Source: JAHRAW01 sp965262585
GTDB lineage: Bacteria; Pseudomonadota; Gammaproteobacteria; Arenicellales; Poriferihabitantaceae
Length of the DNA stretch: 64,000 bases
Reading direction: 5' to 3'
Assembly: GCA_965262585.1 (NCBI GenBank)
Contig: OZ253546.1
Span: 1,054,001-1,118,000, forward strand
Every line of letters starts with the position of its first letter. The first letter of the stretch is position 1. Position numbers and translations under genes: made by a program. The notes beneath the pieces are model-generated. The model ran no database searches. It saw nothing but the letters and a program-made list of their open reading frames with translations, and was not told where the DNA came from. Below are positions 51,822 through 61,054 of the stretch, piece after piece.

Positions 51822-53630
51822 ATGGCCGGTAAAATTCCTCAGGCGTTTATCGATCAGGTGTTGAGCCGGGTCGATATTGTTGATGTTATCGACCGGCGGG
51901 TGCCGTTGATTCGCAAGGGCAAAGAACATAAGGCTTGCTGCCCGTTTCACGAAGAGAAGACGCCGTCTTTTACGGTTAGTTCCACCAAGCAGTTTTATCA
52001 TTGCTTCGGTTGTGGCGTTCACGGAACCGCCATTGGGTTTCTTATGGATTACGCCAACTTGGGGTTTGTCGAGGCGGTGGAGGAATTGGCGGAAGGCGCG
52101 GGGTTGAGTATGCCGCAGGCCGGGCAGGTGGGTGGCTACGCTGCTTCCGATGGAGATTCTCCGGGGCCGCTTTTGGCTATCGTTGAAGAAGCCAATGGCT
52201 GGTTCCAGCAGCAACTGCGCACCCATCCCGAAGCGAAGCAGGCCATCGCCTACCTCAAGGGGCGCGGGCTCGACGGGCGCATCGCCGCGGAATTTGGCAT
52301 CGGCTACGCCCCGGAGGGCTGGGACAATCTCGCCCGCGCCCTCGGTGATGGCAAAACCCGCCAACAGCAATTACTGAAAGCGGGGCTGGTGGCACAACGC
52401 GACCAAGCGGATGACAAGCAAGCGCGTGAATCCGGCATATACGACCGCTTCCGCCAGCGGGTAATTTTTCCCATTGAAGATCATCGTGGCCGGGTGGTGG
52501 CGTTCGGCGGGCGCATCCTCGACAGCGGCGAACCGAAATACTTGAACTCCCCGGAAACCCCGCTGTTTCACAAAGGCGCGGAACTCTACGGCTTGCACCG
52601 GGCGCGGCGAGAGATTGGCCTTCAGGGTCGCAGTCTGGTGGTGGAGGGTTATATGGATGTGGTGAGCCTCGCCCAGTTTGGCGTCAACAATGCGGTCGCC
52701 ACCCTCGGCACCGCCACCACGCGCACCCATGTGCAGCGGCTGTTTCGGTTGGCACCGGAAATCGTATTTTGTTTTGACGGCGACCGCGCCGGCCGTGATG
52801 CGGCGTGGAAGGCGTTGCAATCTGCGTTGCCGGAAACCCACGATGGCCGCCAACTTGGCTTCTTGTTCCTGCCCGAAGGCGAAGACCCGGACAGCGTGGT
52901 GCGCGCCGAAAAACAAGAAGGATTTAGCAAGCGGGTTGCCGAGGCGCTTACGCTGGAGGATTTTTTGTTCGATTCCCTGATTGCGCAAGTGGACATGGAG
53001 CGCATGGACGGGCGCGCGCGGCTGGTGACGCTGGCGAAACCACTGCTCGAGCAATTACCCCACGGGGCACTGCGCGAGATGATGTTCACTCGTTTGTCCT
53101 CGGTGAGCGGCTTGTCCACGGAGCAACTTGGGAAAAATCAAGAGCCACGGATGCGCCAGCGTCCTGGGCAAAGAAAATCTCCCGAACAAGGGCAAATCTC
53201 TCCCCTCGCTCTGGCCACCAGCATGCTCCTGCAAACTCCGGGGTTGGCGGCTTTGTTTCCCGACCTCAAGCCCCTGCGACAACTGGATATACGCGGCGCG
53301 GATATTCTGCTGGGGCTGCTCGAAAAAATCGCCGAAGATCCCGACATCACCACCGCTCGCCTGCTCGAATCTTTTCGCGACCATTCATCCCATAAGCACC
53401 TTGAAAAACTGGCCGCGCGCCTCAATTTTATTGACCACGGGGCGTTGGACGCTCAGTTCACCGAGATCCTCGCCCATTTGCTGGAAAATCATGCCGAGCA
53501 GCATCGCTTATCGCTCATCGAGAAACTTCGGCAGCGTCCGGCGGCGGCGGAGGAACAGGCACTGAAACAGGAAATGAAGGCGTTGCTGGAGGCCCGAAAG
53601 GACGCTTTCAAGCCCCCCGCCGGTGATTGA
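51822..53630 (+). CDS. dnaG: DNA primase DnaG
   Basis: DnaG makes RNA primers for replication. It has 602 residues. The zinc-binding CHC2 domain shows CCPFHEEKTPSFTV and FYHCFGCGVHG (Cys-His-Cys-Cys). The TOPRIM catalytic core includes VVEGYMDVVSLAQFGV and FCFDGDRAGRDAAWKAL with the acidic metal-binding residues. The C-terminal helicase-binding part starts near residue 440. Its start is 7 bp after a -10-like TAAAAT (51810-51815). It is followed by rpoD, the macromolecular synthesis operon order without an adjacent rpsU. Confidence 0.97.
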   Translation: MAGKIPQAFIDQVLSRVDIVDVIDRRVPLIRKGKEHKACCPFHEEKTPSFTVSSTKQFYHCFGCGVHGTAIGFLMDYANLGFVEAVEELAEGAGLSMPQAGQVGGYAASDGDSPGPLLAIVEEANGWFQQQLRTHPEAKQAIAYLKGRGLDGRIAAEFGIGYAPEGWDNLARALGDGKTRQQQLLKAGLVAQRDQADDKQARESGIYDRFRQRVIFPIEDHRGRVVAFGGRILDSGEPKYLNSPETPLFHKGAELYGLHRARREIGLQGRSLVVEGYMDVVSLAQFGVNNAVATLGTATTRTHVQRLFRLAPEIVFCFDGDRAGRDAAWKALQSALPETHDGRQLGFLFLPEGEDPDSVVRAEKQEGFSKRVAEALTLEDFLFDSLIAQVDMERMDGRARLVTLAKPLLEQLPHGALREMMFTRLSSVSGLSTEQLGKNQEPRMRQRPGQRKSPEQGQISPLALATSMLLQTPGLAALFPDLKPLRQLDIRGADILLGLLEKIAEDPDITTARLLESFRDHSSHKHLEKLAARLNFIDHGALDAQFTEILAHLLENHAEQHRLSLIEKLRQRPAAAEEQALKQEMKALLEARKDAFKPPAGD

Positions 53631-53653
53631 AAGCGGCGGCGGCGTGATATAAT
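53627..53653 (+). promoter_or_regulatory. Probable promoter of rpoD
   Basis: TTGAAA (53627-53632), 15-bp spacer, TATAAT (53648-53653), about 55 bp before the rpoD ATG and overlapping the dnaG stop. The spacer is shorter than optimal. rpoD could also be read from dnaG. Confidence 0.5.
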
Positions 53654-53707
53654 CCGCGATCGCGTTTTTCGCGCCGGGCACTCATTACTTGAACTGCGAA
53701 CACTTAT

Positions 53708-55606
53708 ATGACCACTAAAACACAACCCTCCCCCCGCAGCAAAGCCGTCAAAGCGGTCAAACCTGTCAAAGCAGTCGAAGCCGAGGTGGTGGGGAAAGAA
53801 CCCAGCAAACAGCCGCAGTCCGACCTCAAAAAATTGGTACTCAAGGGCAAGGCGCAGGGGTTTTTGACCTACGCGGAAATCAACGACCATCTGCCGGAGA
53901 ACATGCACGACGCCGACCAGATCGAGGTGGTGGTCAACATGATTAACGATATGGGCATCGAGGTGGTGGACAAAGCCCCCGACATCGACAGCCTGACGCT
54001 GAAGCGGGACAACCCGGAGGACGAGGAAGTCGCCGAAGAAGTGGGCGCAGTCCTGAAAACCGCGGTGGAAAACGAGTTTGGCCGCACCACCGACCCGGTG
54101 CGTATGTATATGCGCGAGATGGGCACCGTGGAATTGCTGACCCGGGAAGATGAAATTGCCCTCGCCAAACGCATCGAAGCCGGCAATCGTCAGAGCACTC
54201 AGGCGGTGGCACTGACGCCGAGGGCGATCCGGCTGCTGTTGGATTTTGCTATCGGAATCCAGGCAAGCGAGATTAAATTGACCGACATCATCGTCGATTT
54301 CATGGAACTAAACGCGCTGGATGATGAAACAGTCGCGATCCCCGGAGGCCCCGGACAAAACGCCGCAAAAAAAGCGCAAGAGGCGCCGGGCGGTCCCGAT
54401 TTGGCCGACGCCATCGCCCGTTTCAGACGCATGCGCAGAACCTGGCGGGCGTTGGAGAACGCTTGGCAAAAGTACGGTTTCGAAAGCAAACAAGCACTCA
54501 AAAACCGCAAAAAACTGGGCGATGAATTCCTGCAGATGAAATTCGTCCCGGCACGGCTTGAAGTGCTGGCGACTACCCTGCGCGACAGCATGGATGAGGT
54601 GCGCCAACACGAACGTCAGATTGCCAAATATTGTGTCACCTACGGCAAAGCGCCGCGCAAACTATTCCTTCAGTTCTTCAACGCCTATGAAACCGACTCC
54701 CATTGGTTCGACAACCTGCTCGCCGCTGGTGTCGATGACGCCGAGCGACTGGAACGCCACCGCGATACCGTTGGCGAGAGTTTCCGGCAACTGCTGGAAT
54801 GCCGACACAAAACGGGCCTCGGAATTAACCAACTCAAAGAATTGAGCCGCGAAGCCCGCGAAGGCGAAGTGAAAGCCCGCCGTGCCAAGAAGGAAATGGT
54901 CGAAGCCAACCTGCGGCTGGTGATCTCCATCGCCAAAAAATACACCAACCGAGGCTTGCAGTTCCTCGACCTGATTCAGGAAGGCAATATTGGCCTGATG
55001 AAGGCCGTGGACAAGTTTGAATACCGCCGTGGGTATAAGTTTTCGACCTATGCCACATGGTGGATTCGTCAGGCAATCACGCGCTCCATCGCCGACCAGG
55101 CGAAGACCATCCGCATCCCCGTACACATGATCGAGACCATCAATAAGTTGAACCGCGTGTCGCGCCAGATTCTGCAGGAAAAAGGCCGCGAGGCGTTGCC
55201 CGATGAACTCGCCGAAAAAATGGAAATGCCCGAAGAGAAAGTGCGCAAGGTGCTGAAAATTGCCAAAGAGCCGATTTCCATGGAAATGCCCATTGGCGAT
55301 GACGAAGACTCCCATCTTGGGGATTTTATCGAAGACAAAAACATCAAAGAACCCATCAGCATCGCCACCAGTTCCGGCCTCAAGAGCGCCACTCAGGAAG
55401 TCCTCAGTTCGCTCACCGACCGCGAAGCTAAGGTCTTGCAAATGCGCTTCGGCATCGGTATGAACACCGACCACACGCTGGAAGAAGTCGGCAAACAATT
55501 CGACGTCACCCGCGAACGCATCCGGCAGATAGAAGCCAAAGCCCTGCGCAAACTGCGCCACCCCAGTCGTTCCGACCACCTGCGCAGTTTTCTCGACAAT
55601 ACCTGA
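53708..55606 (+). CDS. rpoD: RNA polymerase primary sigma factor RpoD (sigma-70)
   Basis: This is the housekeeping sigma factor, 632 residues. Region 1.1 is visible at residues 38-92 (LVLKGKAQGFLTYAEINDHLP). A non-conserved acidic insert region lies between 1.2 and 2.1. Region 2 has RLVISIAKKYTNRGLQFLDLIQEGNIGLMKAV (shown by position, near residue 400) and YKFSTYATWWIRQAI. Region 3 includes IRIPVHMIETI. Region 4 ends with TLEEVGKQFDVTRERIRQIEAKALRKLRHP. Length and all regions match gammaproteobacterial RpoD. Confidence 0.98.
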   Translation: MTTKTQPSPRSKAVKAVKPVKAVEAEVVGKEPSKQPQSDLKKLVLKGKAQGFLTYAEINDHLPENMHDADQIEVVVNMINDMGIEVVDKAPDIDSLTLKRDNPEDEEVAEEVGAVLKTAVENEFGRTTDPVRMYMREMGTVELLTREDEIALAKRIEAGNRQSTQAVALTPRAIRLLLDFAIGIQASEIKLTDIIVDFMELNALDDETVAIPGGPGQNAAKKAQEAPGGPDLADAIARFRRMRRTWRALENAWQKYGFESKQALKNRKKLGDEFLQMKFVPARLEVLATTLRDSMDEVRQHERQIAKYCVTYGKAPRKLFLQFFNAYETDSHWFDNLLAAGVDDAERLERHRDTVGESFRQLLECRHKTGLGINQLKELSREAREGEVKARRAKKEMVEANLRLVISIAKKYTNRGLQFLDLIQEGNIGLMKAVDKFEYRRGYKFSTYATWWIRQAITRSIADQAKTIRIPVHMIETINKLNRVSRQILQEKGREALPDELAEKMEMPEEKVRKVLKIAKEPISMEMPIGDDEDSHLGDFIEDKNIKEPISIATSSGLKSATQEVLSSLTDREAKVLQMRFGIGMNTDHTLEEVGKQFDVTRERIRQIEAKALRKLRHPSRSDHLRSFLDNT

Positions 55607-55631
55607 ACGGCGGCAGTTGCCGACACGCATC

Positions 55632-55708
<77 letters not shown>

Positions 55709-55777
55709 GTTTTTTAATGCCAAGCCACGGCGAGCAGGGAATCATTTGTCGATGCCGCCGCAAGGTATAATCGGCGC

Positions 55778-56398
55778 ATGACCGACACCGCCCAATCCCC
55801 CCACACGGTATGGCATCACGCCACGGTCACCCGCCGCCGCCGGGAGCAACAAAACGGCCATCGCGGCGTTATTTTATGGTTCACCGGCCTCTCCGGCAGC
55901 GGTAAATCCACCCTCGCCCACGCCGTCGAAGAAGAACTGCACCGGCGCGGCTGTCGCACCTTCGTCTGCGATGGCGACAACGTGCGCCACGGCTTGTGCG
56001 GCGACCTCGGCTTCTCCGAAGAAGACCGCACCGAGAACATCCGGCGCATCGGCCAGATGGCAAAATTGTTTGTCGAAGGCGGCATGGTGGCACTCACCGC
56101 ATTCATCTCGCCGTTCCGTGCCGACCGCCGGCGAGTGCGGATGATGATGGACGACGCCGAAGATTTCATCGAAGTGTTCTGTGATTGCCCGCTGGAAATT
56201 TGCGAACAACGAGATGTAAAAGGCCTCTACCGCCGCGCCCGAAAAGGCGAAATTCCCCATTACACCGGCATCTCCTCCCCCTACGAAACCCCAGAAAACG
56301 CCGACCTCGTAGTCAAAACCGGAGAAACAACCGTGGCGCAATGCGTACGGCAAGTGATGACCCTACTGGAAACCCGCGACATAATTTCGGCGAAGTAG
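55778..56398 (+). CDS. cysC: Adenylyl-sulfate kinase CysC
   Basis: CysC phosphorylates adenosine 5'-phosphosulfate to PAPS in sulfate assimilation. The protein has 206 residues, normal length. The Walker A motif is FTGLSGSGKSTLAHA near residue 36. CDGDNVRHGLCGDLGFSEEDR is the APS-binding segment (shown by position, near residue 68). It has FISPFRADR and the DCPLEICEQRDVKGLY block. TATAAT at 55766-55771 ends six bases before the ATG, so the mRNA may be leaderless. No cysDN or cysH lies nearby. Confidence 0.95.
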   Translation: MTDTAQSPHTVWHHATVTRRRREQQNGHRGVILWFTGLSGSGKSTLAHAVEEELHRRGCRTFVCDGDNVRHGLCGDLGFSEEDRTENIRRIGQMAKLFVEGGMVALTAFISPFRADRRRVRMMMDDAEDFIEVFCDCPLEICEQRDVKGLYRRARKGEIPHYTGISSPYETPENADLVVKTGETTVAQCVRQVMTLLETRDIISAK

Positions 56399-56454
56399 CG
56401 CGCCAGAAGGAGCGGCTGCGGCGTTTGATAAGTAAGTAACGCTGAAATATGGGC

Positions 56455-56485
56455 AAAAAAAACGGCGTGGCGGAGAGCCACGCCT
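56455..56485 (-). terminator. Intrinsic terminator (minus strand)
   Basis: Read on the minus strand: GGCGTGGC, loop TCTCC, GCCACGCC, then G and eight T. It could end the candidate sRNA and also transcripts from the ferredoxin gene 230 bp upstream. On the plus strand no T-run follows the stem, so it is not the usual terminator for cysC. Confidence 0.85.
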
Positions 56486-56563
56486 AAACCACCATAAGGA
56501 GGATGGAGGAAAAGCGTTGGACTATTGCGGGTGAACCCGAGTCCGTAATTCTTGCTGTTCGGC
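56455..56563 (-). ncRNA. Candidate small RNA with an anti-Shine-Dalgarno loop
   Basis: A transcript of about 109 nt is predicted from the promoter at 56599-56570 to the terminator at 56485-56455. Its 5' half folds as GGACU/AGUCC (56544-56540 with 56523-56519) enclosing CGGG-UUCA-CCCG. The next segment contains CUUUUCCUCC and a small hairpin CCAU-CCUCCUU-AUGG (56506-56492) whose loop is complementary to AAGGAGG ribosome sites. The 3' end is an intrinsic terminator with a U tract. No coding frame of note on this strand. The RNA is inferred; none of it matches an sRNA I know. Confidence 0.55.
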
Positions 56564-56569
56564 GGGCGA

Positions 56570-56599
56570 ATTATCTGGTGAACGATTGTCGAAAGTCAA
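56570..56599 (-). promoter_or_regulatory. Promoter of the candidate sRNA
   Basis: Minus strand TTGACT (56599-56594), 18-bp spacer, GATAAT (56575-56570). It starts no annotated coding gene; the only thing between it and the terminator at 56485 is the predicted RNA. The remaining gap 56600-56716 is AT-rich without a gene. Confidence 0.65.
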
Positions 56600-56716
56600 T
56601 TAATCTTACGCAAAAACTAATAAATAATCGGCAAAATTGATATATCTGTGTTTTGAAGCAGGCAATAAACGCAAACCGCAAACTGTTTGGCCATTCGCCG
56701 GGGGTGTTAAAGCGGA

Positions 56717-57031
56717 TCAGATTCGCAGTCTTTCGACGATTTGGCCTTTGAGAAGATGTTGGTCGACGATCTCGTCTATGTCTTCACGGTCGACATAACT
56801 GTACCAAACCCCTTCCGGGTAGACCACCACCACCGGACCTTCTTCGCAACGATCCAAGCATCCGCATTGATTGACCCGCACCATGCCGCGGCCATAGCGT
56901 CCGGCTGCTTTCATTCGTTGTTTCGCATAATCCCGGAAACCGGCGGCGTCATGGTCGGCGCAACAACGCCGGCCGTCTTCTCGTTGATTGACGCAAAAGA
57001 AAATATGACGCTGGTAGTGTGGTTCGCTCAT
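56717..57031 (-). CDS. Thioredoxin-like [2Fe-2S] ferredoxin
   Basis: The protein has 104 residues and is a cytosolic electron carrier of the thioredoxin-fold 2Fe-2S family, related to the NuoE cluster domain. Cluster ligands appear in FFCVNQREDGRRCC at the N-terminus and VNQCGCLDRCEEGP in the middle. VVVYPEGVWYSYVDREDIDEIVDQHL is the typical C-terminal segment (shown by position, near residue 67). It lies 87 bp downstream of glcF on the same strand and may belong to the glycolate oxidase transcript. Confidence 0.88.
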   Translation of the reverse strand: MSEPHYQRHIFFCVNQREDGRRCCADHDAAGFRDYAKQRMKAAGRYGRGMVRVNQCGCLDRCEEGPVVVVYPEGVWYSYVDREDIDEIVDQHLLKGQIVERLRI

Positions 57032-57118
57032 CGCATGGAGTCAGTGTTGGAGTCGGTATCGGAATCAAATGTCGGAGTCGGGCATTGTAGCACCGCCACA
57101 ACCCCGGGGGGACGGGAA

Positions 57119-58336
57119 CTACAATAGCAATTCGATCCAATGCACCACCGGAATGGCGGCGCCTTCGCCCACCTGCAACTGACAGCCGATATTGGCGGTG
57201 CATATTACCTCAGGCTCGGCGGCGGCAAGCGCAGATTGCTTGGCGCGCCGCAGTTGCGCGGAAATCTTTGGTTGCAGAATCGAATAAGTGCCCGCCGAGC
57301 CGCAACACAAATGCGCATCGCGCACCTCGCACAAGGTATGGCCGGCGCGCCGCAGCAACGCCTCGACGCTACCACTGATTCGCAAGCCGTGTTGCAACGT
57401 GCAGGGCGGATGGAAGGCGACCTTTTTTTGGGTTGACGGCACATAACCGACCGGCAACTCGCGCGCCACCACTTCGCATAAATCCACCGTCATTGCGCTG
57501 ATGCGCAGAGCCTTTTCGCGGTATTCGGCATCGTCTTCGAACAGTCGCGGATAGTCTTTCAGCGTAACCCCGCAACCGCTTGCGGTCATGACGATGGCCT
57601 CAACCCCTTGTTCCAGATGGGGCATCCAGCGGTCGATCAACTTCCGCGCCGCCGCTTTGCCTTCGGTTTCCCCGCAAGTGTGCAAACCCACGCCGCCGCA
57701 GCAACCGGCGTCGGCCACTTCGAACAGCGTGATGCCGAGCCGGTCGAGGACGATGGCAGCCGCCAGATTGGTGTTGGGAGCAACCACCGATTGAACGCAA
57801 CCGGCAAGCACAATCATCCGCCGCCGATGGCTATGTTGGGGGCTACTTTGCGGCCAGTTCATGGGCAACGGCACCACCCGCTTCGGCACCTTGTCGGCTA
57901 ATGCTCTCGGCAACACCACCCGCATCCGGCGACCAAGCCCCAGCAGTTGCGCAAACAGGCGGCGATGGGTAAATATCTGCGCGATTATTCGCCGCCAGAT
58001 GCGCCCGACAACGGAGCGCGGAAATTTTTCATCGAGGATGATTTTGCTGGTTTCCAAAAGCACCCCGTAGCGCACCCCTGACGGGCAAGCCGGTTCGCAA
58101 GCGCGACACAGCAGGCAGCGGTCGAGATGGAGTCGCATGTCGCCGCTCGCTTGCCCCTCAAAAAGTTGCTTCATCTGATAGATGCGCCCGCGCGGCCCGT
58201 CGAGTTCGTCTCCCAGCAATTCATAGGTCGGACAAGTGGCGTTACAAAAACCGCAATGCACACACTTGCGCAGGATGTCTTCGGCCAGTTGGCCTTCGGC
58301 GGTGTTTTGGAATTCAGGGCTTAGTGAAGTCTGCAT
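57119..58336 (-). CDS. glcF: Glycolate oxidase iron-sulfur subunit GlcF
   Basis: GlcF is the electron-transfer subunit of the glycolate oxidase complex, which oxidises glycolate to glyoxylate at the inner membrane. It has 405 residues. Two 4Fe-4S motifs are visible: CVHCGFCNATCPTYELL and CLLCRACEPACPSGV. Two CCG domains follow, with the pattern CCGGVGLHTCGE and LCCGSAGTYS. The start directly abuts the glcE stop (58336/58337), giving a tight operon glcD-glcE-glcF. Confidence 0.95.
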   Translation of the reverse strand: MQTSLSPEFQNTAEGQLAEDILRKCVHCGFCNATCPTYELLGDELDGPRGRIYQMKQLFEGQASGDMRLHLDRCLLCRACEPACPSGVRYGVLLETSKIILDEKFPRSVVGRIWRRIIAQIFTHRRLFAQLLGLGRRMRVVLPRALADKVPKRVVPLPMNWPQSSPQHSHRRRMIVLAGCVQSVVAPNTNLAAAIVLDRLGITLFEVADAGCCGGVGLHTCGETEGKAAARKLIDRWMPHLEQGVEAIVMTASGCGVTLKDYPRLFEDDAEYREKALRISAMTVDLCEVVARELPVGYVPSTQKKVAFHPPCTLQHGLRISGSVEALLRRAGHTLCEVRDAHLCCGSAGTYSILQPKISAQLRRAKQSALAAAEPEVICTANIGCQLQVGEGAAIPVVHWIELLL

Positions 58337-59419
58337 TTAGAATTCTCCATACAATCGCCCCGGGTTAAGAATGCCCACGGGATCAAAGGCGCGTTTCAGC
58401 CGTAGGTGGAGGGTTTGCAACACCGGGGCGAGGGGTTGAAATACTTCTTCGCTTCGGCGTTCGGTCATGTGTTCGTTATGGCGAAAACAAGTAACATGGC
58501 CGCCGCTTTCGGCAACTGCTTTGCGCATGGAATCCACATCAACCTGCCCGGCAATCCAGTGTTGCGCGCCGCCCCAATCCATCAGTTGCGCAGTCCCCGG
58601 CGGCGGCTTCACTTTGCTGCCCGGAGGCACCGACACGCGCAGCAACTGTCGTTGCGCGGTAAAAAATGGCAGTTGATGATCCCGCAACTGCTGCCAGAAC
58701 TTGGGCCCGAGGGAATCCGTTTCGCCGCCGATGATCTGCGCCGCGTTTTGTATGCCCGCCGCGCTTGCCGACAGGCGGATGCGCGTTTCGCCGTCTTGCC
58801 ATGCCGCCGCCGATAAAGGCAAGGGGCGCGCTGCCAGTTGGTTGCACAAGGCCGCCGAAGCGTCCGCGGTCGGATGCTCCAGCACCAGCGTTTTTTCCCG
58901 TGGCGGTTGCGGCACGATGCGCAGGGAGACCTCCAGCAAAACGCCGAGGGTGCCCATCGCCCCGGCCATCAGTCTGGCGATGTCAAAGCCGGCGACGTTC
59001 TTCATCACCTCGCCGCCGAACTTCAAGATTTTCCCGCTGCCGTTCAGAATCTTCACCCCCAACACAAAATCCCGCACCGCGCCCGCATAGGGACGGCGTG
59101 GCCCGGCAAGCCCGGCCGCCACCGCGCCGCCGATGGTGCAAGAGTCGGAAAATCTCGGTGGCTCAAAACCCAGCATCTGGTTTTTCATGGCAAGCAATTC
59201 TTCGAGGTCGAGCATGCGAGTACCGGCGCGCGCGGTGACTACCAGTTCGGCGGGGTCGTAGTTAATTACGCCCGTGTGGGCGGCGGTGTGAAGCGCCGTG
59301 CCGCCGGTTTCGCGCCCGTAGAAAGATTTGCTCGCGCCACCGACTATGCACAACGGCTGCGCGCCGTGCCCGGCTTCCAGCACTTGCGCTTGCAAGTCTT
59401 TTTCAATGCCGCCGGCCAC
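58337..59419 (-). CDS. glcE: Glycolate oxidase FAD-binding subunit GlcE
   Basis: The protein has 360 residues and is the second FAD_binding_4-type subunit of glycolate oxidase. It has GGASKSFYGRETGG and GFEPPRFSDSCTIGGAVAAGLAGPRRPYAGAVRDFVLG (positions about 27-40 and 93-130) and LNGSGKILKFGGEVMKNVAGFD, matching GlcE. It is shorter than GlcD and lacks its C-terminal domain. It lies between glcD (4-bp gap) and glcF. Confidence 0.94.
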   Translation of the reverse strand: MAGGIEKDLQAQVLEAGHGAQPLCIVGGASKSFYGRETGGTALHTAAHTGVINYDPAELVVTARAGTRMLDLEELLAMKNQMLGFEPPRFSDSCTIGGAVAAGLAGPRRPYAGAVRDFVLGVKILNGSGKILKFGGEVMKNVAGFDIARLMAGAMGTLGVLLEVSLRIVPQPPREKTLVLEHPTADASAALCNQLAARPLPLSAAAWQDGETRIRLSASAAGIQNAAQIIGGETDSLGPKFWQQLRDHQLPFFTAQRQLLRVSVPPGSKVKPPPGTAQLMDWGGAQHWIAGQVDVDSMRKAVAESGGHVTCFRHNEHMTERRSEEVFQPLAPVLQTLHLRLKRAFDPVGILNPGRLYGEF

Positions 59420-59422
59420 GCC

Positions 59423-60877
59423 CTAGAACCGCTCCAATTCGGGGAACGGCACTTCGCCTCGGTGTACATGCATGGCGTTGTGCTCCGCGCAGCGCGCCAG
59501 AGTCGGGATGGCTTTGCCGGGGTTTAGCAAGCGGCGCGGGTCAAAGGATTCCCGCACGGCATGGAATTGCGCGCGTTCATGGTCGTTGAACTGCATGCAC
59601 ATTCCGCCCATTTTTTCCACGCCGACTCCGTGTTCGCCGGTGATGGTGCCGCCGACCCGGATGCACAATTCGAGAATCTGCTCGCCCAATCCCTCGGCCT
59701 TTTCCAGTTCCCCCGGTTGTCCGTTGTCGTACAAAATCAGCGGATGCAAGTTGCCGTCTCCGGCGTGGAAGACATTGGCAACCCGCAAGCCGTATTCCTT
59801 CGACAAGCGGTTGATACCGGCGAGCACCCGGCTCAGATGTTTGCGCGGGATGGTGCCGTCTATGCAATAGTAATCCGGCGAAATGCGCCCGATGGCCGGA
59901 AAGGCACTCTTGCGTCCCGACCAAAACAGTGCTCGTTCCTGTTCGTCTTTTGCCAGGCGAGTTTCCACCGCACCGTGGCGTTTCAGAAGTCGCTGCACTT
60001 CGTCGACCTGTGCCGCCACATCCGCTTCGGTGCCGTCCACTTCACACAACAAAATCGCCGCGGCATCACGGGGATAACCGGCGTTCACAAAATCCTCGGT
60101 GGCGCGAATCGCCGGGTTGTCCATCATCTCCACGCCCGCCGGAATGATACCGGCGGCGATGATGGCGGTAACGCTTTCGGCGGCCTTCTCCGCGCACTCA
60201 AAAACCCCCAGCATCACCCGGGCGGTATCGGGCCGGGGCAGCAGTTTGACCGTGGCTTCCACCACCACGCCGAGCATGCCTTCAGAGCCGACCATCAACG
60301 CCATCAGATCAAAACCGGGACAATCCAGAGCCGCGCCGCCGAGGGTAATCAGTTCGCCGTCCATGGTGGCGACCTTGAGGGCGGTGATATTGTGCACCGT
60401 CAAGCCATACTTCAAACAATGAACGCCGCCCGCATTTTCCGCGATGTTGCCGCCGATGGTGCAAGCAATCTGCGAGGACGGGTCGGGAGCGTAAAAAAGC
60501 CCCAGATGTTCCACCGACTGGGAAATAACCAGATTGCGGATGCCGGGCTGCACCCGGGCGGTGCGATTTACGGCATCAATCTCAAGCATCGCATTCATCT
60601 TCGCAAGGCCCAGCACGATGCCCTCGGCGTGAGGCAATGCACCGCCGGAAAGTCCGGTACCCGCGCCACGGCTAACCACCGGAACCCGCAGTTCATAACA
60701 AACCCGCAACACCTCCCGCACCTGCTCCACAGTCTCAGGCAACACCACCAACAACGGCGGCTGACGATAGGCACTCAGGCTGTCGCATTCATAAACACGC
60801 AACGACTCCGGCCGGTCAATCACCGAAGCGCGCGGCAAGAATTTCCGAAAACGCCGACTAAGGGAATCGCGATTCAT
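59423..60877 (-). CDS. glcD: Glycolate oxidase subunit GlcD
   Basis: GlcD is the catalytic FAD subunit, 484 residues. The FAD-binding region shows VVSRGAGTGLSGGALPH and the GGNIAENAGGVHCLKYG segment. The C-terminal FAD-oxidase domain has NVFHAGDGNLHPLILYD and TGEHGVGVEKMGGM with metal/flavin-contacting His residues. It is first in the operon glcDEF. No glcC regulator or malate synthase gene is visible nearby. Confidence 0.96.
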   Translation of the reverse strand: MNRDSLSRRFRKFLPRASVIDRPESLRVYECDSLSAYRQPPLLVVLPETVEQVREVLRVCYELRVPVVSRGAGTGLSGGALPHAEGIVLGLAKMNAMLEIDAVNRTARVQPGIRNLVISQSVEHLGLFYAPDPSSQIACTIGGNIAENAGGVHCLKYGLTVHNITALKVATMDGELITLGGAALDCPGFDLMALMVGSEGMLGVVVEATVKLLPRPDTARVMLGVFECAEKAAESVTAIIAAGIIPAGVEMMDNPAIRATEDFVNAGYPRDAAAILLCEVDGTEADVAAQVDEVQRLLKRHGAVETRLAKDEQERALFWSGRKSAFPAIGRISPDYYCIDGTIPRKHLSRVLAGINRLSKEYGLRVANVFHAGDGNLHPLILYDNGQPGELEKAEGLGEQILELCIRVGGTITGEHGVGVEKMGGMCMQFNDHERAQFHAVRESFDPRRLLNPGKAIPTLARCAEHNAMHVHRGEVPFPELERF

Positions 60878-60940
60878 TATGGTATGGATGGTATACGCAA
60901 ACGGCAGATAAGAATGTCGCCATATTATAGCCGCCCACCC

Positions 60941-61020
60941 GCCGTCATTCCCGCGAAACTGGAATCCAGTCGAACAAACCCCGGCGCAAGCCGGACATTA
61001 TTAAAGACGCGGCTTGCGCC
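60941..61020. repeat. Isolated palindromic repeats between glcD and the SPOR-like gene
   Basis: A half-degenerate dRS3-like element (GTCATTCCCGCGAAACTGGAATCCAG, 60943-60969, written here by its ends) is followed by a 10-bp inverted repeat GGCGCAAGCC/GGCTTGCGCC (60983-60992 with 61011-61020). The CATTATTAA core between the arms also appears near 4150 and 28415. No gene in this 177-bp gap. Confidence 0.6.
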
Positions 61021-61054
61021 GCAGAAGTTGCACTTATGAGTTGAATTCAAGCAA

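Noticed and set aside
56503..56641. 45-codon plus-strand ORF (MEEKRWTIAG...) opposite the candidate sRNA
   Set aside because: The AAGGAGG abuts the ATG with no spacing, there is no family resemblance, and the stronger signals (promoter and terminator) lie on the other strand.
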